A DNA stretch of 64,000 bases from CALAED01 sp035765195 (GTDB taxonomy: Bacteria > Actinomycetota > Actinomycetes > Streptosporangiales > Streptosporangiaceae): positions 310,001 through 374,000 of the forward strand of contig DASTYC010000040.1 of the NCBI GenBank assembly GCA_035765195.1, written 5' to 3'. The notes under the pieces are model-generated. The model was not told the origin of the DNA, did not search any database, and saw only the letters and a list, made by a program, of their open reading frames with translations. Position 1 is the first letter of the stretch, and each line of letters starts with the position of its first letter. Both the position numbers and the translations under genes were made by a program. This document shows positions 1-9,608 of this stretch, piece by piece.

Positions 1-1231
<1,231 letters not shown>

Positions 1232-1242
<11 letters not shown>

Positions 1243-1269
1243 GACAGCGCCTCAGGCTCGCTCATGACA
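1232..1269. repeat. 15-bp direct repeat spanning the metH start codon
   Basis: The 15-mer ggctcgctcatgaca occurs at 1232-1246 and again at 1255-1269. It therefore duplicates the first codons of metH (reverse strand) 23 bp upstream, out of frame. It looks like a small local duplication; no function is evident. Confidence 0.6.
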
Positions 1270-1459
1270 ATCCACTGTATCGGCGGGCGGCGAGGGTTTT
1301 CCCTCGGGCGCGGGCCGCGGGCGGCACGTGGGCGGATTACGTGCGTAGAACGTGAGATTTGCGAGGGACGTCACGTGAGTAACGGAACGCATACGGAGAC
1401 GGATGGGGACACAGGGCGCTAGCGTTCAGTGTGCAACTACTCATCGGTAAGGAGCGACC

Positions 1460-1918
1460 GTGAGCGCGTACCGAACGATTCTCGTGGGCACAGACGGCTC
1501 GTCCTCCTCGTTCCGCGCGGTCGACGCGGCGGCGCGGCTGGCGCACGCCACGGGGGCCACGCTGGTGCTGGCCTGTGCCTTCCATCCGATGCCCGCCAAG
1601 GAGCGGCTCAGCGCGGCCGACCGGCTCGGCGACCTGGCGTACAAGGTGGAGGGCTCGACCCCCGCCGACGACGCGCTGCGCGCCGCCCGGGAACGGGCCG
1701 TGGCCGCCGGGGCCACCGACATCGACGAGGAGGCCGTCGAGGGGGACGCCGTGGACGTCCTCGCCACGCTGGCCCGCCGGCGGCCGGCCGATCTCGTGGT
1801 GGTCGGCAACCGCGGGCTCAACAGCCTGGCCGGGCGGATCTTGGGCTCGGTCCCGGCCAACCTGTCGCATCGCGCCCCGTGCGACGTGCTCATCGTGCAC
1901 ACGACGGACGGCAAATGA
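1460..1918 (+). CDS. Universal stress protein (UspA family), single domain
   Basis: A 152-residue cytosolic Usp-fold protein, the usual length for a one-domain UspA. It starts YRTILVGTDGS, the first strand with the conserved Asp of the family. It ends with the nucleotide-binding signature G-2x-G-9x-G(S) seen as GNRGLNSLAGRILGSVPANL, followed by the closing strand CDVLIVHT. That motif suggests an ATP-binding UspA rather than the non-binding type. The GTG start at 1460 is chosen because AAGGAG lies at 1449-1454. It is monocistronic and divergent from metH. The exact stress role cannot be read from the sequence. Confidence 0.93.
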   Translation: MSAYRTILVGTDGSSSSFRAVDAAARLAHATGATLVLACAFHPMPAKERLSAADRLGDLAYKVEGSTPADDALRAARERAVAAGATDIDEEAVEGDAVDVLATLARRRPADLVVVGNRGLNSLAGRILGSVPANLSHRAPCDVLIVHTTDGK

Positions 1919-2069
1919 GTCGCCGCGATCGACGTTACGGAGCGGCGTCCCGCCCGATACGTCTGTAGAGCGGGCCGATGGGTACGGGGCTGTACAGGAC
2001 GTAGGCTGGCAGAGCGGGCATTGGCCAACGACCGGCCGCCGCGCGGCGGCCGCGGGACGGGAGGTGTGC

Positions 2070-2924
2070 ATGATCGAGCTCGAGATCGTGCCCGAACTCG
2101 TTGACCCGGTCGTGGTCGCGGCATTCGAGGGGTGGAACGACGCGGGCGAGGCCGCCAGCGGCGTCATCGAGCACCTCGAGGCGGCATGGGACGGCACGCC
2201 GATCGCCGAGCTCGATCCCGAGGACTACTACGACTTCCAGGTCACCCGTCCCATGGTGGAGCTCACCGACGGCGAGACCCGCCAGATCATCTGGCCGACC
2301 ACGCGCGTCTCCGTCGCCCGGCTGCCCGACTCAGGCCGCGACGTCGTGCTGGTCCGCGGCATCGAGCCCAACATGCGCTGGCGGTCGTTCTGCCGCGAGC
2401 TGGTGGGGCTGATGCTGGAGCTCGACGTGCGCACGGTGGTGCTGCTCGGCGCGCTGCTCGCCGACGCGCCGCACACCCGGCCGGTACCGGTCACCGGCGC
2501 CTCCTCCGACAACGGCCTGACCCGCGCGCTGCACCTCGAGCCGGCCCGCTACGAGGGACCGACCGGCATATTGGGCGTGCTGCAGGACTCGTGCGGCAAG
2601 GCCGGGCTGCCGACCGTGTCGCTGTGGGCCTCGATCCCGCACTACGTGGCCCAGCCGCCCTCCCCGAAGGCCACGCTCGCGCTGCTGCACCGCGTTGAGG
2701 ACGTGCTCGACGTGACCGTGCCGCTCGGCGAGCTGCCCGAGCAGGCGCGCGCCTGGGAGAACGGCGTCAACGAGCTGGCCGAGCAGGACACCGAGGTCGC
2801 CGACTACGTCCGTGCGCTCGAGGAGCAAAAGGACGCGGCGGACCTGCCGGAGGCCAGCGGCGACGCCATCGCGCGCGAGTTCGAGCGCTACCTGCGCCGC
2901 CGCGACGGCGACCCGCCCGAGTAG
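2070..2924 (+). CDS. PAC2 family protein
   Basis: 284 residues of the PAC2 fold, related to archaeal and eukaryotic proteasome assembly chaperone 2. The domain begins PVVVAAFEGWNDAGEAASG and continues through a central LLGALLADAPHTRPVPVTG block. In actinobacteria these proteins accompany proteasome-like or mshC neighbourhoods, but their biochemical role is not settled. The ATG at 2070 is preceded by GGGAGGTG. Longer upstream readings in this frame cross the end of the Usp gene and are not credible. The C-terminal 60 residues are charged and helical, which may serve assembly. Confidence 0.9.
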   Translation: MIELEIVPELVDPVVVAAFEGWNDAGEAASGVIEHLEAAWDGTPIAELDPEDYYDFQVTRPMVELTDGETRQIIWPTTRVSVARLPDSGRDVVLVRGIEPNMRWRSFCRELVGLMLELDVRTVVLLGALLADAPHTRPVPVTGASSDNGLTRALHLEPARYEGPTGILGVLQDSCGKAGLPTVSLWASIPHYVAQPPSPKATLALLHRVEDVLDVTVPLGELPEQARAWENGVNELAEQDTEVADYVRALEEQKDAADLPEASGDAIAREFERYLRRRDGDPPE

Positions 2925-2940
2925 CCGCGCCGCCGCGGGA

Positions 2941-3048
2941 TCAGCCTCTGCGGTCGCCGTCCGCGGACGTCTTGACCCAGATGAAGATCAGTGCCGCGAT
3001 GAGCCCACCGGGCAACATCAACACGAACAGCTCCATACCGAGATCCAT
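2941..3048 (-). CDS. 35-residue single-pass membrane protein
   Basis: The reading frame MDLGMELFVLMLPGG-LIAALIFIWVKTSADGDRRG encodes one hydrophobic helix (about residues 6-25) and a short charged cytoplasmic tail. It sits between convergent PAC2 and mshC. A GGGTAG box lies at 3064-3059 on the same strand, 10 nt before the ATG. That spacing is shared with other stress-promoter genes in this window, although no GNNT -35 box sits at the right distance. A leaderless mRNA is possible. The hydrophobic-then-charged pattern and codon use make it a plausible real microprotein of unknown role. Confidence 0.6.
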   Translation of the reverse strand: MDLGMELFVLMLPGGLIAALIFIWVKTSADGDRRG

Positions 3049-3108
3049 GGAACGCCACCTACCCTCGGCCGGGCGCTCATCACCCGATGTGGGACATCTC
3101 GCCCAATC

Positions 3109-4359
3109 TCACAATGCCACGCCGAGCAGCGCGTCGACGATGGCGCGGACCCGGCCGGGCGCCCGCTCGTCGAGCCCGCCGGCGGCCGTGGCCCGCTCGG
3201 CGTGCTCGGCCCACCTGTCGACGGCCACCAGCGCGGCCGGGGCGTTCAGGTCGTCCGCGAGATGCCGCCTCACCTCGTCGAGCAGCGGTTCGGCCGGAGG
3301 CCCCGCCGACAGCCGCACCGCCTGCCGCCAGCGGTCCAGCCGGCGCACCGCCCGGTCGAGGTCGGCCGCGGTCCACTCCCAGTCCGTCCGGTAGCGGTGC
3401 CCGAGCAGGGCGAGCCTGATCGCCATCGGATCGACGCCCTCCGCCCGCAGCCGCGACACGAAGACGAGGTTGCCGCGCGACTTCGACATCTTCTCGCCGT
3501 CCCAGCCCACCATTCCCGCGTGCACGTACGCCTTGGCGTGCGGTTGCTCGCCGGTGGCGACCTGGGCGTGCGATGCGCCCATCTCGTGGTGCGGGAAGGC
3601 CAGGTCGGAGCCGCCGCCCTCGACGTCGAACCCCATGCCGAGATGACGCAGCGAGATCGCGGCGCACTCGACGTGCCAGCCCGGCCGGCCAGGGCCGAAC
3701 GGCGAGTCCCACGCCGGCTCGCCGGGCCGCGCGGCGAGCCAGAGCAGCGCGTCGAGCGGGTCCTTCTTGCCGGGCCGGCCGGGGTCGCCGCCGCGCTCGG
3801 CGAACAACGGCAGCATCTGTTCACGAGTCAGGCCGCTGACCTGACCGAACCGCGAATCGGCGCTGATCGGGAAGTAGATGTCGCCGTCGACGTCGTAGGC
3901 GGCGCCGTGCGCGCGCAACGCCTCGATCATCTCGATGATCAGCGGGATGGCCTCGACCGCGCCGACGAACTCGTCCGGCGGCAGCACCCGCAGCTCGGTC
4001 ATGTCCTCTCGGAACAGCGCGACCTCGCGCTCGGCCAGCGCTTCCCAGTCCTCCCCCGTCTGGACGGCGCGTTCGAGCAATGGATCGTCGACGTCGGTGA
4101 CGTTCTGGACGTACCTCACCCGGTGCCCCGCGTCGCGCCAGATCCGGTTGATCAGATCGAAGGCGAGGTAGGTCGCCGCGTGACCCAGGTGGGTGGCGTC
4201 GTAGGGCGTGATGCCGCAGACGTACATCCGCGCGGTCGGGCCCGGCCGGGTGGGCCGCAGCGCGCGCGCCGCGGTGTCGTGGACGTGCAGTTGCGGGGCC
4301 GTGGTGGCCAATCCCAGGTCGGACAGTCTGGGCACGGCGGGAGCGGGCCACGATCGCAT
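3109..4359 (-). CDS. mshC: Mycothiol ligase MshC (L-cysteine:GlcN-Ins ligase)
   Basis: Uses ATP to join cysteine to 1-D-myo-inosityl-glucosaminide, the third committed step of mycothiol synthesis. It is a cysteinyl-tRNA synthetase paralogue: the zinc/active-site Cys48 lies in YVCGITPYD, the class I signature is HLGH at 57-60, and KMSKS lies near residue 290 (GEKMSKSRGN). At 416 residues it matches MshC and lacks the C-terminal anticodon-binding extension of true CysS. Downstream on the same strand lies only the small membrane ORF; upstream comes a run of conserved actinobacterial genes. It marks the host as a mycothiol producer. Confidence 0.96.
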   Translation of the reverse strand: MRSWPAPAVPRLSDLGLATTAPQLHVHDTAARALRPTRPGPTARMYVCGITPYDATHLGHAATYLAFDLINRIWRDAGHRVRYVQNVTDVDDPLLERAVQTGEDWEALAEREVALFREDMTELRVLPPDEFVGAVEAIPLIIEMIEALRAHGAAYDVDGDIYFPISADSRFGQVSGLTREQMLPLFAERGGDPGRPGKKDPLDALLWLAARPGEPAWDSPFGPGRPGWHVECAAISLRHLGMGFDVEGGGSDLAFPHHEMGASHAQVATGEQPHAKAYVHAGMVGWDGEKMSKSRGNLVFVSRLRAEGVDPMAIRLALLGHRYRTDWEWTAADLDRAVRRLDRWRQAVRLSAGPPAEPLLDEVRRHLADDLNAPAALVAVDRWAEHAERATAAGGLDERAPGRVRAIVDALLGVAL

Positions 4360-4402
4360 AACAGCAGCCTATCTGTGGGGTGCGGGGCCGACGTGTCGCG
4401 TG

Positions 4403-5194
4403 CTAGCGGACATCGGTGGGCTCGACGATGGTGTGCCACGCCGGTGCGGCGCCGGGGTCGGGGGAGAAATCGAAGCGGGCGCCGTCTCGGGTCAGCGCCA
4501 CGAGACTGATGGACGTGGTGCCCCAGATCCGCCCGTCGCCGAAGTCGCGGCGGACGACCAGCGCCCGCGGGTCGGTGCGGTCCAGGCCGTCGCCGGCGGC
4601 CAGCGGCAGCCACTCCCCCCAGGCCCGCGCCGGCGGTCCCGGACCGGGCTGTGGCCGCGCGACGGCCGCGAACCGGCGCCGGAAGTGGGCCACCCGCGCG
4701 GACATCTCCGCGCTCCCCGGCTGTCCGTCGTCGAGATCCGACCCCTCCAGGCCGCTGTTGACGATCAGATGCAGGCCGGGGCCGAGCGACCGCTCCGTCA
4801 GGTCGTCGCCGTCCCAGCTCCACAGCCGCACGGCGTCCGGCTCGGCCGCCAGGAGATGGAACGGGTCGTACGCGGTGAGGTCGAGGTCGGCCGGCCTGGC
4901 CTCGCCGGCGCGGCCCGCGGCCGCGCGCAGCGGCAGGTCGCCGCGGGAGACGCGGAACCGCTCGGGCGCCATCTTGCCGCGGCCGTTCAACACGGTGGCC
5001 ACCCGCGGCGCGCCGGGGTCGACGGCCAGCCAGGTACCGCCCGCCTGAGCGTCGCGGCCGCCGATCAGCGCGGGGCGGTCGGGCCAGTGGCGGCCCGGCG
5101 GCTGCCACGCCCGGGCGACGAACTCGTCGCGCACACCGGCGAGCAACACCGGGAACGGGGAGGCGGGGGCGAAGCTGATGACCGCCGTGCACAT
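4403..5194 (-). CDS. NRDE family protein (TANGO2-like)
   Basis: 263 residues. The protein begins MCTAVISF, so Cys2 is the candidate N-terminal nucleophile after Met removal. It carries the family's NGRGKM and GGTWLAVDP blocks, while the family-naming NRDE appears here as VRDEFVARAW. The domain is shared with human TANGO2. Function in bacteria is unsettled; a hydrolase of the Ntn type is suspected from the fold. It lies 43 bp upstream of mshC on the same strand and is probably co-transcribed with it. Confidence 0.85.
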   Translation of the reverse strand: MCTAVISFAPASPFPVLLAGVRDEFVARAWQPPGRHWPDRPALIGGRDAQAGGTWLAVDPGAPRVATVLNGRGKMAPERFRVSRGDLPLRAAAGRAGEARPADLDLTAYDPFHLLAAEPDAVRLWSWDGDDLTERSLGPGLHLIVNSGLEGSDLDDGQPGSAEMSARVAHFRRRFAAVARPQPGPGPPARAWGEWLPLAAGDGLDRTDPRALVVRRDFGDGRIWGTTSISLVALTRDGARFDFSPDPGAAPAWHTIVEPTDVR

Positions 5195-5242
5195 GCCGAC
5201 ATTTCAACATCCAGTCGGGCCGGTGGCGCGCGGCGGGGTCCC

Positions 5243-6016
5243 TCACAGCGGCGGCCAGGGGATGGCCGGCCACTCGTCGGAGGGATAGGGGTGGATGCGG
5301 TGTTTGAGCATGAGGTCGATCCGTCGCCGGGTCGCCTCGACCTCCTCCGCCGTGAGCAGGCTGCCGAGGTAGGGGCCCAGCGGGTCGCCGTCGATCGCCG
5401 CCCGCACCCGCCGCAGGGCCTCCACGGCGTCGTCGAGCAGCCCTTCGCCGCGCCACTGCCACAGCACCGTGCGCAGCTTGTAGTCGGTGGAAAAGCACAC
5501 CCCGTGGTCGCAGCCGTAGACGTGCCCGTCACCGGTCGGCAGCAGGTGGCCGATCTTGCGGTCGGCGTTGTTGACCACGGCGTCGAAGACGGCCATCCGC
5601 CGGATCGCGGGGTCGTCGGCGCGAGACAGCGCCACGATGTCGGTCTCGGGGTCGGCGTCGATCCACAACTGGACCATGCCGGGGCCGTACGGGCCGTCGC
5701 GGTGGACGGTCGGCGGCACGATGCGCCACCCCATCGCCTCCGAGACCGCGTACGCGGCGACCTCGCGGTCGGCCAGCGTGCCATCGGGAAAGTCCCACAG
5801 CGGGCGCTCGCCGGAGACCGGCTTGTACACGCAGCCGGCGCGGAGCCCGTCCAGCTCGACCGAGCAGTACAGGGTCGCGTTGGACGCCGCGACCAGCCGC
5901 CCCTCCACCGAGAGCCGCCCGTGCCTGAGCAGATGCAGTGCGGTGCCGAGATCGGCGGGGTCGACCGCGCCGGCGGGGTGGTCGAAGCCGTAGGCGTCCG
6001 GGGAGGGTCGCGTCAT
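5243..6016 (-). CDS. SCO1664 family protein (PI3/4-kinase-like fold)
   Basis: 257 residues matching the conserved actinobacterial SCO1664 family, which is distantly similar to phosphatidylinositol 3/4-kinase catalytic cores. Kinase-like features are visible: GCVYKPVSGERPLWDFP (candidate nucleotide-binding lysine), DAVVNNADRKIGHLL (candidate catalytic loop with Asn and Asp) and YGCDHGVCF (candidate metal Asp). Substrate is unknown. In this gene order (mshC, SCO1664, DUF3090, histidine phosphatase) it forms a conserved block, which hints at one pathway or complex. The ATG at 6016 gives the expected family start. Confidence 0.82.
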   Translation of the reverse strand: MTRPSPDAYGFDHPAGAVDPADLGTALHLLRHGRLSVEGRLVAASNATLYCSVELDGLRAGCVYKPVSGERPLWDFPDGTLADREVAAYAVSEAMGWRIVPPTVHRDGPYGPGMVQLWIDADPETDIVALSRADDPAIRRMAVFDAVVNNADRKIGHLLPTGDGHVYGCDHGVCFSTDYKLRTVLWQWRGEGLLDDAVEALRRVRAAIDGDPLGPYLGSLLTAEEVEATRRRIDLMLKHRIHPYPSDEWPAIPWPPL

Positions 6017-6112
6017 GGCACCAGTGTCCAGCGGTCCGGGGGTCTCAGCCAGCCCGCCCGCCGGGCGGGACAGCCCGGCACCGCGGCGGCGCCGGGACGG
6101 CGGCTTGGCATT

Positions 6113-6661
6113 TCACGTGAGATGTCCGTTCTGACGTGGACAAACGTGACCGGTCGGGTCGAGTGGCAGTCCGCACAGCGGGCAGGGCGGGCGGCCGGCG
6201 GCCACGACCCGTAGCGCGCGCTCCGCGAAGGCCCGCGCCTGACCGGCGGTGATCCGCACCCGCAGCACGGAGATGACCGGCTCGTCCGCGCCGATCTCGG
6301 TCTCTTCCTCGTCTTCGGTGACCTCTTGTGCCTCGATGATCACGCGCTCGTCCTCGGGGTCCCAGGCCAGCGCCATGGTGCCCACGCGGAACTCCTCCTC
6401 GACCGGCTGATCGAGCGGCTCGGTGTCGTCGAGATCGGCGGGCGCCACCGCGGGTACGCTCGCCTCGCCGCCGCTGCGCCGCAAGACCTCGTCGAGGAGT
6501 TCGCCCAGGCGCTCGGCGAGCAGCGTGACCTGGAACTTCTCCAGGCCCACGCTCGTCACCCGCCGACCGTCGCGTGCCTGCAGGAAGAACGCGCGTTCGC
6601 CGGGTTGCCCGACGGCGCCTGCGACGAACCTGTCAGGCATGTCGTACGAGATGACCGGCAT
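6113..6661 (-). CDS. DUF3090 family protein with C-terminal zinc ribbon
   Basis: 182 residues. The N-terminal part (YDMPDRFVAGAVGQPGERAFFLQ) and the acidic middle are typical of DUF3090. The C-terminus carries CPLCGLPLDPTGHVCPRQNGH, a compact CxxC...HxC arrangement likely to bind zinc. The role is unknown. It lies between the SCO1664-like gene (97 bp downstream) and the histidine phosphatase gene (9 bp upstream), so it is almost certainly translated from the same transcript as the phosphatase. Confidence 0.83.
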   Translation of the reverse strand: MPVISYDMPDRFVAGAVGQPGERAFFLQARDGRRVTSVGLEKFQVTLLAERLGELLDEVLRRSGGEASVPAVAPADLDDTEPLDQPVEEEFRVGTMALAWDPEDERVIIEAQEVTEDEEETEIGADEPVISVLRVRITAGQARAFAERALRVVAAGRPPCPLCGLPLDPTGHVCPRQNGHLT

Positions 6662-6670
6662 ACGAAGACC

Positions 6671-7420
6671 TTACGCGCCGCCGCCGACCGGTGCGTCACC
6701 GTCTCCCCCGGTGTGGCGGCTTCCCGTTCGGTCCGCACCGCCGGCGGCGTCGGCGCCGGTCGCGGCGTCCTTTTCGTCACCGGCCGCGGCCTCGGGCGGC
6801 GGCGGCAGCAGACCGTCGACGCCGCCGCCGATGTCGTTCACCCTGACCACGAACGGGCGCAGCCCGGTGTACCGGACCGCGCTGAGCGAGGCGGGGGCGG
6901 CCTGGATGCGCTGGAATTGGTCCAGATGCAGTCCGAGCGCGTCGGCGAGGATCGCCTTGATGATGTCGCCGTGGCTGCAGACGAGATAGACCGCGTCGTC
7001 GCCCAGCCGGCCGTTCCAGTCGCGCACGGCGCTGACCGCGCGGTGCTGGGCCGCCGGCATGCTCTCGCCCTCCGCGCCGGGAAACCGCACGGCGCTCGGA
7101 TGGGCCTGGACGACCGGCCACAGCGGGTCCTTCGCGAGCGTCTCGAGCTTCTCCCCCGTCCAGTCGCCGTAGCGCACCTCGCCGAAGCGCTCGTCGACGT
7201 GGCTCGGCGTGCCGTTCCGGCCCGACAAGATTATCTCTGCCGTCTCGCGGCAGCGTTCGAGCGGGCTGGAGACCACGGCGGTCAGCGGCAGGTCGCGCAA
7301 CCGGGCCGCGAGCGCGGCGACCTGGGTGCGGCCGCGGTCGTCGAGGTGCACGCCCGGCGTCCACCCGGCCAGCACAGGACCGGTCAACGCGGTCAACCCG
7401 TGGCGAACCAGCAGAACCAT
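6671..7420 (-). CDS. Histidine phosphatase family protein (MSMEG_4193 type)
   Basis: 249 residues of the phosphoglycerate-mutase-like superfamily. The catalytic RHG sits at residues 6-8 (VLLVRHG), the second arginine in SSPLERCRETA, the acid/base Glu in EVRYGDWTGE and the second His in VCSHGDIIKA. The start at 7420 is preferred to 7435 because it places RHG right after the first strand, as in the family. The C-terminal 45 residues are low-complexity Ala/Gly/Asp. Substrate is unknown. It is conserved beside DUF3090, SCO1664 and mshC. Confidence 0.9.
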   Translation of the reverse strand: MVLLVRHGLTALTGPVLAGWTPGVHLDDRGRTQVAALAARLRDLPLTAVVSSPLERCRETAEIILSGRNGTPSHVDERFGEVRYGDWTGEKLETLAKDPLWPVVQAHPSAVRFPGAEGESMPAAQHRAVSAVRDWNGRLGDDAVYLVCSHGDIIKAILADALGLHLDQFQRIQAAPASLSAVRYTGLRPFVVRVNDIGGGVDGLLPPPPEAAAGDEKDAATGADAAGGADRTGSRHTGGDGDAPVGGGA

Positions 7421-7474
7421 CGTCACCCACCGCACTCTATGCGCCGCGGGACGACGATGCGGACCCGGGCACCG

Positions 7475-8422
7475 TCAGGAGTCGGCCGGGTCGGAGACAT
7501 CGTCGAGCGCGTCGCGGATCTCCTGCGGCAGCGTGACGTCGTCGGCCCGCAGGATGTCGTGGAGCTGACCGGCGGTCCGGGCGCCGACGATGGGCGCGGC
7601 CACGCCCGGCCGGTCGCGCACCCAGCTGAGCGCGACGGCCAGCGGCGAGACCCCGAGCCCGTCCCCCGCCGTGGCGACCGACTCGACGATCTGCCTGCAC
7701 CGGTCGCCGAGATAGGGGCGGACGAACTCGGCGAGGTGCGGGGTCGCGGCGCGCGAGTCGGCGGGGATCCCGGTGCGGTACTTGCCGGTCAGCACGCCGC
7801 GGCCGAGCGGCGACCAGGGCAACAGGCCGACGCCCGCGTCCAGCGCCGCGGGCACCACCTCCCGCTCGATGTCGCGGCACAGCAGCGAGTACTCCGCCTG
7901 GGCGGCCACCACCGGCGCCCGGCCCGGCCAGGCGCGTTGCCAGGCCGCCGCCTTGGCCAACTGCCAGCCCGCGTAGTCGCCCACGCCCACGTAGCGGCAG
8001 CGGCCGGAGGCCACCGCCTCATCCAGCGCCGACAGCGTCTCCTCGAGCGGCGTTCCAGGGTCGAAGGCGTGCACCTGCCACAGGTCGACGTGGTCCACGC
8101 CGAGCCGGGCCAGCGAGTCGTCCAGGGCGCCCAGCAGGTGCCGGCGGGAGGCGTCGTAGCGACCGCCCTTCGTGATCCCCGACTTCGCGGCGATCACGAT
8201 GTCGGCGCGGGGGACGGCGCCGCGCAGCAGCCGTCCGAGCACGCGCTCGCCGGCGCCGTCCGCGTACACGCCCGCGGTGTCGACGAGCGTCCCGCCGGCG
8301 TCGACGAAGGCGGCGAGCATACCGGCCGCCTCCGTCTCGTCGGTGTCCGTTCCCCAGGTGAGGGTGCCGAGGCCGAGCCGCGACACGGACAGGCCGCTGT
8401 GCCCCAGCCGACGCTGCTCCAT
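7475..8422 (-). CDS. Aldo/keto reductase
   Basis: A 315-residue (beta/alpha)8 NADPH-dependent oxidoreductase. Catalytic tetrad residues are visible: Asp and Tyr in DTAGVYADGAGE, Lys in AAKSGITKGG and His in LWQVHAFDP. The N-terminus MEQRRLGHSGLSVSRLGLG is canonical, and AGGAGG lies just upstream of the ATG at 8422, which decides the start. Substrate is unknown. It is the first gene of the reverse-strand block leading to mshC and is divergent from uppP. Confidence 0.93.
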   Translation of the reverse strand: MEQRRLGHSGLSVSRLGLGTLTWGTDTDETEAAGMLAAFVDAGGTLVDTAGVYADGAGERVLGRLLRGAVPRADIVIAAKSGITKGGRYDASRRHLLGALDDSLARLGVDHVDLWQVHAFDPGTPLEETLSALDEAVASGRCRYVGVGDYAGWQLAKAAAWQRAWPGRAPVVAAQAEYSLLCRDIEREVVPAALDAGVGLLPWSPLGRGVLTGKYRTGIPADSRAATPHLAEFVRPYLGDRCRQIVESVATAGDGLGVSPLAVALSWVRDRPGVAAPIVGARTAGQLHDILRADDVTLPQEIRDALDDVSDPADS

Positions 8423-8723
8423 CAGTCCTCCTCGCGAGGGACCACCGGCCTGGCCGCCGGCGAACGCCGCCGCGCTGTGCCGTGCGGCCGCGCTCTGCTC
8501 TTTGGTTCGTTCGGACGGAGGGCTTTGTTCGGGCCGGGACGCGGTACGAAGGCGGAGGGTACCGGGCGGCGCAGCGCCGCCCAGGCACCGCCCCTGGAGT
8601 GTCGCGCGACGCCGCGTCCGGCGCGCCGTGATCCGCGCGTCCGCGCATCGGTCGAGGACGCTAGGCTTCCCCAGTTCACTACCGGCCGACGCCGCCGACG
8701 TTCTCGAGGAGGAGACCGCCCCC
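8423..8723. other. Divergent intergenic region between the aldo/keto reductase and uppP
   Basis: 301 bp holding the promoters of two divergent genes. I see no further reading frame with coding character. A GGGTAC at 8557-8562 has no GNNT box at 14-16 bp and lies about 160 bp from uppP, so I do not call it a stress promoter. AGGAGGAG just upstream of uppP (8706-8715) is the only clear signal. Confidence 0.5.
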
Positions 8724-9551
8724 GTGGACTTCCTGCAAGCGACCGTCTTGGGGATCGTGCAGGGCCTCACCGAGTTCCTGCCCATCTCGAGCTCCGCGCA
8801 CCTGCTGATCGTGCCGAGGCTGCTGGGGTGGGCCGATCCCGGCGCGGCGTTCACGGCGGTCATCCAGCTCGGCACGATGGCCGCGGTGCTCATCTACTTT
8901 CGGCAGGACATCGTGCGCGTCACCTGGACGTGGTTGCGCAGCCTCACCGACAAGGGGCTGCGCGCCGATCTCGACGCGCGGATGGGCTGGTACATCATCT
9001 GGGGGACGGTGCCGGTCAGCGTGTGCGGCCTGGCGTTCAACAACCAGATCGAAGGGCCGGCCCGCAACCTGTGGATCAACGCGAGCATGCTCATCGCGAT
9101 GGGGCTGCTGCTGATGGTCGCCGAGTGGTACGGCAGGCAAAAACGCGAGGTCGCGGACCTGAACCTGCGCGACGGGCTCATCATCGGCGGCTTTCAGGCG
9201 CTGTCGCTGATCCCCGGGTCGTCGCGGTCGGGCTCCACCATCACCGGCGGCCTGTTCCTCGGTTACACGCGCGAGGCGGCCGCCCGCTACTCCTTCTTGC
9301 TGTCGGTCCCCGCCGTCGTGCTGTCGGGCCTGTTCGAGCTCCGCAAGATCGGTGAGCCGGGCGCGGGCGGCGTGCCGCTCACCGGCACGGTGGTGGCCAC
9401 CGTCGTGTCGTTCATCGTCGGGTACGCCTCGATCGCCTGGCTGCTGCGCTTCTTGGTCCGGCACTCGATGCTGTTGTTCGTGTACTACCGGGTCGCGATC
9501 GGCGGCATCCTGCTCGGCCTCCTCGCCGCGGGCGCCATCGCCGCGACGTAA
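8724..9551 (+). CDS. uppP: Undecaprenyl-diphosphatase UppP (BacA family)
   Basis: Dephosphorylates undecaprenyl pyrophosphate at the membrane to recycle the peptidoglycan carrier lipid; family members give bacitracin resistance when over-expressed. It is 275 residues with about eight hydrophobic helices. Signature 1 is GLTEFLPISSSAHL near residues 14-27 and signature 2 is the P-loop-like PGSSRSGSTI. The GTG start (VDFLQATVLGIVQG) follows an AGGAGGAG ribosome site. In many actinobacteria this gene sits beside mshC and the histidine phosphatase, as here. Confidence 0.96.
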   Translation: MDFLQATVLGIVQGLTEFLPISSSAHLLIVPRLLGWADPGAAFTAVIQLGTMAAVLIYFRQDIVRVTWTWLRSLTDKGLRADLDARMGWYIIWGTVPVSVCGLAFNNQIEGPARNLWINASMLIAMGLLLMVAEWYGRQKREVADLNLRDGLIIGGFQALSLIPGSSRSGSTITGGLFLGYTREAAARYSFLLSVPAVVLSGLFELRKIGEPGAGGVPLTGTVVATVVSFIVGYASIAWLLRFLVRHSMLLFVYYRVAIGGILLGLLAAGAIAAT

Positions 9552-9562
9552 CCGCCCCGACC

Positions 9563-9599
9563 GCCGCCCACCGCGGGCGACGCCCGGGGCGAGGGCGGC
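9563..9599. terminator. Possible shared terminator between uppP and fabI
   Basis: Arms gccgccc (9563-9569) and gggcggc (9593-9599) enclose a smaller cgggc/gcccg hairpin in the 57-bp gap between the convergent uppP and fabI genes. There is no T tract. It could serve both strands. Confidence 0.4.
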
Positions 9600-9608
9600 G
9601 CGGCGGGC

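Noticed and set aside
1243..1459. Possible cobalamin riboswitch before metH
   Set aside because: A CACTG-like string (1271-1277) is on the wrong strand, and no B12-box context or paired elements are visible.
6326..9355. A 1009-residue plus-strand open frame
   Set aside because: It crosses DUF3090, the histidine phosphatase, the aldo/keto reductase and uppP, all with clear motifs in other frames; the product is low-complexity.
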